Source: Rossellomorea marisflavi
GTDB lineage: Bacteria; Bacillota; Bacilli; Bacillales; Bacillaceae_B
Length of the DNA: 64,000 nt
Direction: 5' to 3'
Assembly (NCBI RefSeq): GCF_022170785.1
Contig: NZ_CP081870.1
Location: 484,001 to 548,000 of the forward strand
Shown here: in pieces, positions 24,292 to 32,672 of the stretch
How positions within the stretch are numbered: position 1 is the stretch's first letter
How the letters are laid out: the number at the start of each line of letters is the position of its first letter
Translations under genes and position numbers: made by a program
Notes under the pieces: model-generated
Told to the model about the DNA's origin: nothing
Database searches by the model: none
The model's input: the letters and a program-made list of their open reading frames with translations, nothing else

Positions 24292-25416
24292 ATGGAGGTC
24301 AAGCTGCATGATATAGGAGAAGGTATGACGGAGGCGACAATCAACGCCTTCTTGGTGGGGGTCGGTGAACAGGTGCGTGCGGATCAACCGCTGGTGGAAG
24401 TTCAGACAGACAAGATGACAGCGGAAATCCCGGCACCGGCCAATGGAATCATCAAAGGGTTCAATGTAAAGGAAGGGGATACGATCCGCGTCGGTGAGAC
24501 GGTTTTGATCATGGGCTCCGGCAAGGCGTCGACAGCGGCCAAACGGGCATCCTCGGCCACGGCACAAAAGACCAGGATCATGGCATCCCCCTTCACGAGA
24601 AAGCTGGCGAGGGAAGCAGGAATCCCCCTTGAAAAGGTGCGGGGATCCGGTCCGGCGGGAAGGATCATGGATGAGGATATCCACTCTCACCTTCAAGTGG
24701 AACCACCCCCTCAGGAAACGCCTGTGCGGACTGAGGCAGACAGCATTCCATTCAGGGGAAGGCGAAAGCAGATTGCTTCCAAGATGGTCCGGTCAGTCAG
24801 GACCATTCCTCACTGTACCCACTTTGAAGAGATTGATGTCACGGAACTCCTCGCGTGGAAAAGGGATGTGCCAGACGTTTCAATGGGTGCATTCTTCATC
24901 AAAGCGCTGTCTATTTGTCTGAAAGAATTCCCGATTTTTAACGGACGGCTTGATGAAGAACAGGAGTGCGTCCACCTTCAGCATGCCCATCATATAGGAG
25001 TAGCGGTCGATACGGAGGAAGGGTTGATCGTACCGGTGATCCGTCATGTGGAAGAGAAGACGCTGAAGGACATTCAGAAAGAACTCAAGGCACTGACAAA
25101 CAAAGCGCTGAATCAAACGCTTACCGTCAAGGAGGCATCAGGGGGGACATTCACAGTGAGCAATGTCGGTCCCCTCGGAGGTTCGATCGGTGCAACGCCG
25201 ATCATCAATGAACCGGAAGTGGCCCTCATATCCTTCCATAAAACGAAAAAGCGGCCCATGGTCAATGAGTCGGATGAAATTGTGATCCGGTCCATGATGA
25301 ATGTATCCATGTCTTTCGATCACCGAGTGGCAGATGGAGGGACAGCCGTAAGGTTCACCAATCGACTGCGGGATTTCATTGAAAAACCGGGGATCCTGCT
25401 GATGGAGATGATATAG
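24292..25416 (+). CDS. 2-oxo acid dehydrogenase E2 (dihydrolipoyl acyltransferase)
   Basis: Core acyltransferase of the complex, 374 residues. One N-terminal lipoyl domain carries the lipoyl lysine in VQTDKMTAE near residue 43. A peripheral subunit-binding domain (SPFTRKLAREAGIPLEKVRGSGPAGRI in two parts) lies near residues 100-130, and the catalytic domain contains SFDHRVADGG near residue 344 with the histidine and aspartate. ATG 24292 follows AAAGGAGGG. Acyl specificity is not readable from the sequence; phenylacetyl transfer to CoA is inferred from the neighbourhood. Confidence 0.9.
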   Translation: MEVKLHDIGEGMTEATINAFLVGVGEQVRADQPLVEVQTDKMTAEIPAPANGIIKGFNVKEGDTIRVGETVLIMGSGKASTAAKRASSATAQKTRIMASPFTRKLAREAGIPLEKVRGSGPAGRIMDEDIHSHLQVEPPPQETPVRTEADSIPFRGRRKQIASKMVRSVRTIPHCTHFEEIDVTELLAWKRDVPDVSMGAFFIKALSICLKEFPIFNGRLDEEQECVHLQHAHHIGVAVDTEEGLIVPVIRHVEEKTLKDIQKELKALTNKALNQTLTVKEASGGTFTVSNVGPLGGSIGATPIINEPEVALISFHKTKKRPMVNESDEIVIRSMMNVSMSFDHRVADGGTAVRFTNRLRDFIEKPGILLMEMI

Positions 25417-26835
25417 ATGGTAGTTGGCGAAATGGTAGAAAAACGTGATCTGATGGTCATCGGTGGAGGTCCTGGAGGCTATCACGCCGCGCTTCGTGCC
25501 GCCCAATTGGGGAAGCAGGTCACCTTGATCGAGCAGGGGGAGATCGGTGGAGCCTGCCTAAATGAAGGCTGCATCCCATCGAAGATCCTGACCCATTTTG
25601 CAAGTGAGTTCCGAAAGCAGGGGCATCTTCAGAAAATGGGCATGGTGATGGGAGAAGCCTCCATCGATCTTGCCAAGCTGAAGTCGTTCAGAGAAGAAAA
25701 GATCAAGGGCCTGCGGGCAGGGGTGGAAGGGTTGCTTCGTTCAAGAGGAGTCGAGGTGATCAATGGGACAGCTTCGTTTCTATCAGAGAACCGGATCGGG
25801 ATCGAAAGCGGTCATCAGTTCTCCCTTTTTGAATTCAAGCAGGCCATTGTCGCGATTGGTGGAAAGATGGTGTATCCGCCGGGTATCAGTATGGAATCCC
25901 CATTTGTCCTGACAGAGCGTGAGGCACTGACCATGACCGAGATACCGGAGGGATTGATTGTATCCGGTCATGACTATGTGGCCATTGAAATAGCTGCTGC
26001 ATACGCGGCCCTTGGAAGCACAGTCACCCTCCTGATGGAGGGGAGACTGCCCTTTGATCAGTCCATTGAGCGCGAGATGAAAAGGCTTCTGAAAAAACAG
26101 AAGGTTTCTGTCGTTACCGAAGTGACGATTATGAGCGTTTCGGACGATGGAGGAGTGGAAGTGGATTATGAAAGTTCTGCCGGGACGAGGCAGGTAAATG
26201 GAACCCATTTAGTCCTGTGCGGGAAGTCAGAGGCAGATCTCTCCCGTGCAGGACTGGACCGGCTGCCGCTTGAGTGTGAGGGGGGCAAAATCAAGGTCGA
26301 TGGGGAGGGGCGCACGTCGATTCCCGGCGTGTGGGCTATAGGAGATGTGACCCCCGGACCAGGGCTTGCCATAAAAGCAATCAAGGAAGGCAAGGTGGCA
26401 GCGGGAGCGATTGCTGGGGATAAGGGAGAAGTTGACCTGGAGTGGCTTCCTGCCATTGTCCAAATGGATCCGCCCGTCGCCTGTGCGGGCTGGAGTGAAG
26501 AAGAAGCGGAGAATCGTGGATACGAAGTAGTCTGCAGTGAGTATCCTTTCAGAGCCAATGGATTTGCAGGATTGAAAGAAGAGACGGACGGAATGATCAA
26601 AATCGTATCGGAGAAAGGGACTTCTCTGATCCTTGGTATCCATATGATCGGATCGGGGGCTGTCGAACTGATCTCCGCGGGTGTGCTGGGACTTGAAATG
26701 GCAGCAAGGGCAGAGGATTTCACCTTCCCTCTCTATCCGCATCCGAGCAGCAATGAAGCCCTGATGGAAGCCGTCGAGGAACTCACGGGGCATGCCGTGC
26801 ACCTGCAGAGGAGAAGGAAAAAGGCAGTTCAATAA
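25417..26835 (+). CDS. dihydrolipoyl dehydrogenase-like E3
   Basis: Flavin disulfide reductase of 472 residues that should reoxidise the E2 lipoyl group. The FAD motif IGGGPGGYHAALRAAQ is near residue 15, the redox disulfide GGACLNEGCIPSK has cysteines 47 and 52, and the C-terminal HPSSNEAL supplies the active-site histidine and glutamate. The second dinucleotide site is unusual: where most E3 proteins read GGGYIGIE, this one reads SGHDYVAIE near residues 183-191, lacking two of the usual glycines. The ATG directly follows the E2 stop codon. It belongs to the same operon as E1 and E2. Confidence 0.85.
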   Translation: MVVGEMVEKRDLMVIGGGPGGYHAALRAAQLGKQVTLIEQGEIGGACLNEGCIPSKILTHFASEFRKQGHLQKMGMVMGEASIDLAKLKSFREEKIKGLRAGVEGLLRSRGVEVINGTASFLSENRIGIESGHQFSLFEFKQAIVAIGGKMVYPPGISMESPFVLTEREALTMTEIPEGLIVSGHDYVAIEIAAAYAALGSTVTLLMEGRLPFDQSIEREMKRLLKKQKVSVVTEVTIMSVSDDGGVEVDYESSAGTRQVNGTHLVLCGKSEADLSRAGLDRLPLECEGGKIKVDGEGRTSIPGVWAIGDVTPGPGLAIKAIKEGKVAAGAIAGDKGEVDLEWLPAIVQMDPPVACAGWSEEEAENRGYEVVCSEYPFRANGFAGLKEETDGMIKIVSEKGTSLILGIHMIGSGAVELISAGVLGLEMAARAEDFTFPLYPHPSSNEALMEAVEELTGHAVHLQRRRKKAVQ

Positions 26836-26946
26836 ATCAGTTGCTTCACTACAGAAAAGCGTTCATGCTTCACATGCCACTCTTGAGAAGAAAAGAAAAA
26901 GAGCATACGATAATAATCAGAAAAATACAAAATCGGAGGAATCGTT

Positions 26947-28059
26947 ATGGAAAAGATGGATAAGAAGCCAATGAAGACCGAAGAAATCTTCCCGGTAAGG
27001 GATGTCGATTATCTTGAATATTTCACAGGGAATGCCAAGCAGGCGGCCCATTTCTTTTGTACAGCGTTTGGATTCAAAACAGTCGCATATTCCGGACTTG
27101 AAACAGGTAACCGCGATACCGTCTCTTATGTCCTTCAGCAGAATAAAGTAAGACTTGTTGTGACGGGGAGCCTTCACGAAGGCAGTCGTGTAGCGGAATT
27201 CGTCAGGAAGCATGGGGATGGAATCAAGGATATCGCCCTTATGGTGGATGATGTCGAAAAGGCTTTCAAAGGTGCGGTGGAGCGTGGTGCCATTGAAATC
27301 ATGCCGCCGGAAACACTGGAAGATGCAGATGGGAAGCTGAAAAAAGCGGTGATCGGTACATACGGAGACACGATCCATACCTTGATTGAACGGAAGGATT
27401 ACAACGGGATCTTCATGCCGGGGTATGAAAAAGCGGACTCTTCCAGAACAGAGCGTGATGCGGCCATCATCGCCGTCGACCACGTTGTGGGAAATGTCGA
27501 ACGCATGGAAGAATGGGTGGAGTACTACGAGAAGGTGATGGGCTTCAAGGAAATGCGCCATTTCTCCGATGAGGATATCACGACAGAATACTCTGCCCTT
27601 ATGTCCAAAGTGATGCACAATGGCGGCAGGATCAAGTTCCCGATCAACGAGCCGGCTGAAGGAAAGCGCAAATCCCAGATCCAGGAGTACCTGGAGTACT
27701 ACGGCGGTCCAGGGGTACAGCATATCGCCGTTCTGACAGAGGATATCGTGAAGACAGTCGGGATCCTGAAGGAGAATGGTGTGGAATTCCTGAGCACCCC
27801 GGATTCCTATTACGATATGCTGTCTGAGCGTGTGGGAGAAATCGATGAAGAAATTTCTCAAATCAAGGAGTTAAACATCCTAGTGGATCGAGATGATGAA
27901 GGGTATCTTCTCCAGATCTTTACGAAGCCGATCGTGGATCGTCCGACTCTTTTCATTGAGGTCATCCAGCGCAAAGGGGCAAGGGGATTCGGTGAAGGAA
28001 ACTTCAAAGCGTTGTTTGAATCAATCGAAAGAGAGCAGGAGCGTCGCGGAAATCTCTAA
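26947..28059 (+). CDS. hpd: 4-hydroxyphenylpyruvate dioxygenase
   Basis: Non-haem iron dioxygenase converting 4-hydroxyphenylpyruvate to homogentisate in tyrosine breakdown. The 370-residue protein has two vicinal-oxygen-chelate domains; iron ligands are the histidines in VDHVVGNVE near residue 180 and GVQHIAVLTEDI near residue 258, and the glutamate in TLFIEVIQRKG near residue 337. GGAGGAATC precedes the ATG. The 110 bases before it, after the E3 gene, hold no clear promoter or terminator, so it may be partly cotranscribed with the complex. Confidence 0.95.
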   Translation: MEKMDKKPMKTEEIFPVRDVDYLEYFTGNAKQAAHFFCTAFGFKTVAYSGLETGNRDTVSYVLQQNKVRLVVTGSLHEGSRVAEFVRKHGDGIKDIALMVDDVEKAFKGAVERGAIEIMPPETLEDADGKLKKAVIGTYGDTIHTLIERKDYNGIFMPGYEKADSSRTERDAAIIAVDHVVGNVERMEEWVEYYEKVMGFKEMRHFSDEDITTEYSALMSKVMHNGGRIKFPINEPAEGKRKSQIQEYLEYYGGPGVQHIAVLTEDIVKTVGILKENGVEFLSTPDSYYDMLSERVGEIDEEISQIKELNILVDRDDEGYLLQIFTKPIVDRPTLFIEVIQRKGARGFGEGNFKALFESIEREQERRGNL

Positions 28060-28199
28060 ATAATGAGCTTATCCTTCAATTCGAGAAAATCAGATAAAGA
28101 GATATAGAGATATAGAGAAAGCAAGCAAAAAAAGAGATAGATGATCAAAGAGGGAATAAAAAGGGATCGAGAATAATAGGGGATCAACAAACAGAAAAC

Positions 28200-28293
28200 G
28201 GGCTGGCCCAAGAGCTTTTCGAAGGGATCCGGACATCTCCTGCATCCGTGCAGGAATCGGTCGGGATCACGTTCTGAAACTCGGGGTCAGCCC
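28200..28293 (+). ncRNA. structured leader before the aminotransferase gene
   Basis: An outer ten-base-pair stem joins GGGCTGGCCC (28200-28209) to GGGGTCAGCCC (28283-28293), allowing a G-U pair and one bulged G. Inside, GATCC (28226-28230) can pair with GGATC (28264-28268), and TCCTGCA (28238-28244) with TGCAGGA (28249-28255) form a perfect hairpin with loop TCCG. No T-run follows, so it is not a simple terminator. No riboswitch class was recognised. The stretch 28060-28199 holds A/G-rich sequence with short GAGATATA repeats and no gene. Confidence 0.5.
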
Positions 28294-28316
28294 TATTATA
28301 AAGAGGGGGAAGGCTG

Positions 28317-29435
28317 ATGGTGATGAAGTTCAAGACGAGGGAAGTCCTTACAAAAATCGATCCGTATGTTCTTGGGAAATCGACTGTCGAATTACAAAGA
28401 GAGCATGGTCTCGGGTCCATTTGCAAGCTATCGGAAAATGAAAATATCCACGGCTGCTCCCCGAAGGTCGTCAGCTGGTTGAAGGAAGGGAATGGGGAGT
28501 TCTTCCTTTACCCGGACGGTGCGGCCACTGAACTTCGTAAAGAGGTGTCTGAATTCCTTGGGGTGCGCCAAGGAGAGCTTGTATTCGGAAATGGGTCGGA
28601 TGAAGTGATCCGGCTTCTCTCGAGGGCCTATATCAGTGAAGGAGACGAAGCCATCATGGCCGATGTCACCTTCCCCCGCTATCATACAAATGTCTTCCTC
28701 GAAGGCGGAAATTCGGTAAGGGTGCCCCTGGTGAACGGAGTCCATGACCTGGCCGGGATGAAAAATGCCATCACTGATCGAACCAAACTGATCTTCATCT
28801 GCAATCCGAATAATCCCACTGGAACCATCGTCGGGACTGAAGAACTGCTGTCCTTCATTTCATCCGTTCCCTCACACATCCTCCTAGTATTGGACGAAGC
28901 GTACGTGGAATACGTGTCAGACAGAAATCACCTCGACACGCTCCCGCTTTTGAAACGCTTCGAAAATCTGGTGATCCTGAGGACTTTTTCAAAGATTTAT
29001 GGTCTGGCGGGACTCAGGGTCGGCTTCGGAGTCATGAATGAGGAGGTAGCCGGACAGCTCCTCAAAGTGAAGGATGTCTTCAATGTGAATGCACTGGCCC
29101 AAGGAGCAGCCGTCAAGGCTCTCCACGATCAGGCGTTCATCAGGAAGTGTGCTTCGTTGAATGAAGCGGGCCGTTCCTATCTTGAGGGAGAATTTCACAG
29201 ACTTGGGCTCGCGTACTTCCCTTCCCAGGCGAATTTTATCATGGTGGATACGGGGAAGGATGGGAATCTCATTGCCGGTGAATTGGCGAAGAAGGGGTTC
29301 CTGGTCAGGTCCGGGGTTCTTCTTGGCTATCCCGAGACCATTCGCGTGACAATCGGAACCGAACAGGATAATCGTGCTTTCGTCAAAGCCCTTGAATATG
29401 TGCTGGGGAGGAATATAAGTGGATATCAAGCCTGA
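28317..29435 (+). CDS. HisC-like PLP aminotransferase, probably aromatic
   Basis: Class I/II aminotransferase of 372 residues with the histidinol-phosphate aminotransferase pattern: NENIHGCSPKV, NPNNPTGTIV near residue 162, LVLDEAYVEYV near residue 193 and the PLP lysine in RTFSKIYGLAGLRVGF near residue 225. Between hpd and the homogentisate genes the likely reaction is tyrosine or phenylalanine to the 2-oxo acid. HisC itself is the alternative, but no other his gene is nearby. AGAGGGGGAAGG precedes the ATG; the in-frame ATG at 28323 is also possible. Its end overlaps the next gene by 17 bases. Confidence 0.82.
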   Translation: MVMKFKTREVLTKIDPYVLGKSTVELQREHGLGSICKLSENENIHGCSPKVVSWLKEGNGEFFLYPDGAATELRKEVSEFLGVRQGELVFGNGSDEVIRLLSRAYISEGDEAIMADVTFPRYHTNVFLEGGNSVRVPLVNGVHDLAGMKNAITDRTKLIFICNPNNPTGTIVGTEELLSFISSVPSHILLVLDEAYVEYVSDRNHLDTLPLLKRFENLVILRTFSKIYGLAGLRVGFGVMNEEVAGQLLKVKDVFNVNALAQGAAVKALHDQAFIRKCASLNEAGRSYLEGEFHRLGLAYFPSQANFIMVDTGKDGNLIAGELAKKGFLVRSGVLLGYPETIRVTIGTEQDNRAFVKALEYVLGRNISGYQA

Positions 29436-30030
29436 TCAGCTCCCATGGCAGGAAGCATATAAACTGGTCATCGGATCCATCCTTCCAAGACCGATTGCAT
29501 TTGTTTCCACCGTGGATGAGGCGGGACATGCAAACCTCGCTCCGTTCAGCTTTTTCACGGCAATCAGCGCCGATCCCATGCTGGTCTGTTTTTCACCGAT
29601 GCGAAGAGGCACCGATGGCGGAAAGAAGGATACGCTGTTGAATATCGAAGCGACGAAGGAATTTGTAATCAATATTGTCAGTGAAACGTTTGTAGAACAA
29701 ATGAACGACTGTGCAAAGGAATATGCACATGAAGTGGATGAGTTCGAGGCAGCCGGACTTGGGAAGAAGCCATCGGTTACCGTGGCTCCCCCTGCTGTTT
29801 CGGAAAGCCGGGTCCAGTTGGAATGCACCCTGCAGGACGTCCTGCATTTCGGGGACCACCCAGGCGCAGGAAGCCTCGTGATAGGAAAAGTGCAGTGCGT
29901 GCGACTGGATGATGAGCTGTATGACGCCGGACGAATTGACTCATCCACGCTTGAGCCTGTTGGGAGGATGGCCGGCCAGACCTACACGAAGCCCCTCGCC
30001 GATACATTCGAATTGATCCGGAAGAGGTGA
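29419..30030 (+). CDS. flavin reductase-like (FMN-binding split barrel) protein
   Basis: A 203-residue protein of the DIM6/NTAB flavin reductase family, with GSILPRPIAFVSTVDEAGHANLAPFS (read in two parts) near residue 17 and LVCFSPMRRGTDGGKKDT near residue 55. Such proteins bind FMN and either reduce free flavin or use it as cofactor. Its role in homogentisate breakdown is not known. GTG 29419 lies inside the preceding gene with GGGGAGGA before it, and the stop is six bases before the fumarylacetoacetase gene start, so it is part of the operon. Confidence 0.82.
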   Translation: MDIKPDQLPWQEAYKLVIGSILPRPIAFVSTVDEAGHANLAPFSFFTAISADPMLVCFSPMRRGTDGGKKDTLLNIEATKEFVINIVSETFVEQMNDCAKEYAHEVDEFEAAGLGKKPSVTVAPPAVSESRVQLECTLQDVLHFGDHPGAGSLVIGKVQCVRLDDELYDAGRIDSSTLEPVGRMAGQTYTKPLADTFELIRKR

Positions 30031-30035
30031 GAGAG

Positions 30036-31013
30036 ATGAAGTTAGTGAGTTTTATAGAGGGAGATGACGTAAGGGCTGGCCTCGTAAGCGGTGACAGGGT
30101 GATTGACCTCCATCAGGCGAGCTGTGGCCGCTTACCGAAGGAGATGAGGCGCCTGATCGAACTGGGGGATGAAGGCATAGCGCTCATGCGCGAGCTCTCC
30201 GCCCTTACAGGGGAATATGCTCTCTCGGAGCTATCCCTCGTGGCTCCCCTGCCTGATCCAGTGAGCATTCGTGATTTTTATGCGTTTGAGGATCATGTAA
30301 GGAATGCCCGGCAGAGAAGGGGCCTTGCGGTCGTACCGGAATGGTATGAGATGCCGGTCTTCTACTTCACCAATCACATGAGTGTCTCAGGACCTGATGC
30401 GCCCATCACGGTTCCGAAAGGGAGCGCATGCTTGGATTACGAACTTGAAATTGCCTGCGTTATCGGTCGCAGAGGTAAAGACATTCCGGTTGAACAGGCA
30501 GAAGACTATATCTACGGCTATATGATCATGAACGACTGGAGTGCGAGGGATCTTCAGCGTGAAGAGATGAAGGTGGGTCTCGGACCGGCGAAAGGGAAAG
30601 ACTTTGCCACCACCTTCGGCCCTTATCTTGTGACGAGGGATGAACTGGAATCCTATCGTGAAGGGGACCGTCTCGACCTGGAGATGACCGCGACGGTGAA
30701 CGGGGTCCTTTTATCAAAAGGGAATTACAAGGAGATCCATTACACGTTTCCCGCCATGATTGCCAGGGCATCTGAAAATGTCATGCTCATTCCCGGGGAA
30801 GTGATCGGATCGGGGACCGTCGGCACAGGATGCCTCCTCGAGCTTGGTGAGGAAGTCCACCCATGGCTTGTACCCGGTGATGTTGTCGAGCTTGGCATCA
30901 CCGGTCTCGGAATCTTGAAGAATACAATCAGTGTAAGGGAGGAAAGGGATCATGTATTATCGCCGGATGGGGACGATCCCCCACAAGCGTCATACGATGT
31001 TCAAAAAAGATGA
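30036..31013 (+). CDS. fumarylacetoacetate hydrolase family protein
   Basis: Expected to split fumarylacetoacetate, or maleylacetoacetate-derived product, to fumarate and acetoacetate. The 325-residue protein shows the FAH metal-site pattern LDYELEIACVIGRRGKD near residue 133 and MIMNDWSARDLQREEMKVG near residue 165. ATG 30036 is preferred to GTG 30027, which is inside the ribosome site. The reading frame runs 62 bases into hmgA, giving a polar C-terminal tail after the expected family end; this is an unusual overlap but the frame is intact. Confidence 0.86.
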   Translation: MKLVSFIEGDDVRAGLVSGDRVIDLHQASCGRLPKEMRRLIELGDEGIALMRELSALTGEYALSELSLVAPLPDPVSIRDFYAFEDHVRNARQRRGLAVVPEWYEMPVFYFTNHMSVSGPDAPITVPKGSACLDYELEIACVIGRRGKDIPVEQAEDYIYGYMIMNDWSARDLQREEMKVGLGPAKGKDFATTFGPYLVTRDELESYREGDRLDLEMTATVNGVLLSKGNYKEIHYTFPAMIARASENVMLIPGEVIGSGTVGTGCLLELGEEVHPWLVPGDVVELGITGLGILKNTISVREERDHVLSPDGDDPPQASYDVQKR

Positions 31014-32097
31014 TGGAAGCCTCTACCGGGAGCAGGTGATGGGGACGAAGGGGTTCTCAGGGACCCAATCGATCCTTTATCATCATCATCTTCCGACTGC
31101 AGTCTCTGAAGCATCTTACGGAGGCAGCTACCTGCCTGAATTCGAAGAAGAGGGTACCCTTCGCCACCGCCACTTTTTCACAGATGCAATCGAGAAGAAG
31201 GGGGACGCCCTGAACGCCAGGGAATACCTTCTCGGGAATAGCGATCTCCTCATCGGGACTGCATCTGTGAAGGATGCGATGAGTGACTTCTACCGTAACG
31301 GTGATGGAGATGAGATGCTGTTCATCCACTACGGAGCAGGGAAAGTGGAGACGATGTTCGGCACCCTTTCTTACGGGAAAGGCGATTACATCATCATACC
31401 GATCGGCACCATCCACCGGATCATACCCGAGGAAGAGACAAAGATCCTAGTAGTCGAGTCATTCAGTCAGATCACCACTCCACGCAGGTATCGGAATGAA
31501 TATGGCCAGCTCCTCGAGCACAGTCCATTCTGTGAGCGTGATCTTTCGGGACCGGAAGTGCTGGAATCCCGTGATGAAAAAGGTGAATATCGCGTCCTGA
31601 CAAAGTCCCGCGGATCGATCCATGTTCATATCTTGGATCATCATCCCCTTGATGTCGTGGGATGGGACGGCTATCTTTATCCATGGAAGTTCAACATTGA
31701 AGACTTTGAGCCGATCACGGGCAGGGTCCATCAGCCGCCACCCGTGCACCAGACCTTCGAAGGCCATAATTTCGTGGTTTGCTCGTTCGTCCCGAGGCTT
31801 TATGATTATCACCCAGAGGCCATACCGGCCCCTTACAACCATAGCAACGTCAACAGCGACGAGCTCCTTTACTATGTAGAGGGGAATTTCATGAGCCGCA
31901 AGGGCATCAAGAGAGGATCGATCACCCTCCATCCAAGCGGGATTCCCCATGGGCCGCATCCTGGAACGACAGAAGCGAGCATCGGGAAAAAAGAAACATT
32001 GGAACTCGCCGTCATGATCGATACGTTCAGGCCCCTGAAAATCGTGAAGAAGGCAAAAGATGTCGAAGATCAAGCATATATGTATACATGGGTATAA
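30952..32097 (+). CDS. hmgA: homogentisate 1,2-dioxygenase
   Basis: Iron-dependent ring-cleaving enzyme that opens homogentisate to maleylacetoacetate. The 381-residue protein begins MYYRRMGTIPHKRHTMF, the form typical of Bacillus homogentisate dioxygenases, and has MGTKGFSGTQSILYHHH, VHQTFEGHNFVVCSFVPR near residue 263 and HPSGIPHGPHPG near residue 325 with likely iron ligands. GGGAGGAAAGG precedes the ATG inside the FAH gene. It is the last gene of the tyrosine operon and a terminator follows. Confidence 0.92.
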   Translation: MYYRRMGTIPHKRHTMFKKDDGSLYREQVMGTKGFSGTQSILYHHHLPTAVSEASYGGSYLPEFEEEGTLRHRHFFTDAIEKKGDALNAREYLLGNSDLLIGTASVKDAMSDFYRNGDGDEMLFIHYGAGKVETMFGTLSYGKGDYIIIPIGTIHRIIPEEETKILVVESFSQITTPRRYRNEYGQLLEHSPFCERDLSGPEVLESRDEKGEYRVLTKSRGSIHVHILDHHPLDVVGWDGYLYPWKFNIEDFEPITGRVHQPPPVHQTFEGHNFVVCSFVPRLYDYHPEAIPAPYNHSNVNSDELLYYVEGNFMSRKGIKRGSITLHPSGIPHGPHPGTTEASIGKKETLELAVMIDTFRPLKIVKKAKDVEDQAYMYTWV

Positions 32098-32101
32098 AAG
32101 G

Positions 32102-32137
32102 AAAGCCGGTTCCGAACAGGAGCCGGCTTTTTATTTT
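32102..32137 (+). terminator. terminator after hmgA
   Basis: AAAGCCGG (32102-32109) pairs with CCGGCTTT (32123-32130), with an inner TCC/GGA pairing and a T-rich tail, five bases after the hmgA stop. Confidence 0.88.
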
Positions 32138-32361
32138 ATAGAGATTTTAAACTGACTGAGGGGAAGTTGATTCTCCATTTATTTCGTTAATCGTAAATAA
32201 ATGGGTTGTTCTTGTGCAACATGTCACAAATGGGAGTGTTCCCATTCGGTTTCATCTGGAAATTAAAAAGAGTAGCGTTTCTTCTATTAGAGTATTAAAG
32301 TGGATCGATTCTCATTTGGGAGGGGTTGTTGAGAATGGGGAGAGGGAGAGGGGGGTGATGA

Positions 32362-32568
32362 ATGGTGTCTAAGGGTGTCATGAGCCCTGTAAACTCAACA
32401 TCTTCGGGAAAAAACTATCAAGGATTTTACAAGAACAAAAAATTATTTTTTTTAGGTTCTATAAACATGATAAGGACAAAGATGAAAGCGTTACCATATA
32501 ATCTGACAAATCTAAATTGTCTAATAATTTACCGAAATAGTGTTGACCTTCCCTTAAAACGGGAGTAA
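32362..32568 (+). CDS. possible small protein, doubtful
   Basis: A 68-codon frame preceded by a strong GGGGGGTGATGA ribosome site. The first 25 residues (MVSKGVMSPVNSTSSGKNY onward) look like coding sequence; the rest is A/T-rich and its end overlaps the ilvE promoter. It may be a gene remnant, a short peptide or chance. The remainder of the gap 32138-32700 is A/T-rich, with nothing recognised except the promoter and box listed separately. Confidence 0.25.
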   Translation: MVSKGVMSPVNSTSSGKNYQGFYKNKKLFFLGSINMIRTKMKALPYNLTNLNCLIIYRNSVDLPLKRE

Positions 32569-32571
32569 CAT
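32543..32571 (+). promoter_or_regulatory. promoter of ilvE-ilvD
   Basis: TTGACC (32543-32548) and TAACAT (32566-32571) with a 17-base spacer give a good sigma-A-like promoter, leaving a leader of about 140 bases before ilvE. Confidence 0.6.
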
Positions 32572-32672
32572 TGTCCTCAATAAAATTTTTAATCGCATCA
32601 GAAAAGGTCAGTGGCGGTCTTCGCACCCATTTTTAAAAGGGGTCTGGACGTAAATAGATGTGTTAGAAAATT

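Noticed and set aside
28200..28293. Simple terminator of hpd
   Set aside because: No T-run follows and the stem encloses further structure; a leader role is more likely.
28317..29435. Histidinol-phosphate aminotransferase of histidine synthesis
   Set aside because: The fold and motifs fit HisC, but no his genes are near and it overlaps tyrosine catabolism genes, so an aromatic substrate is preferred.
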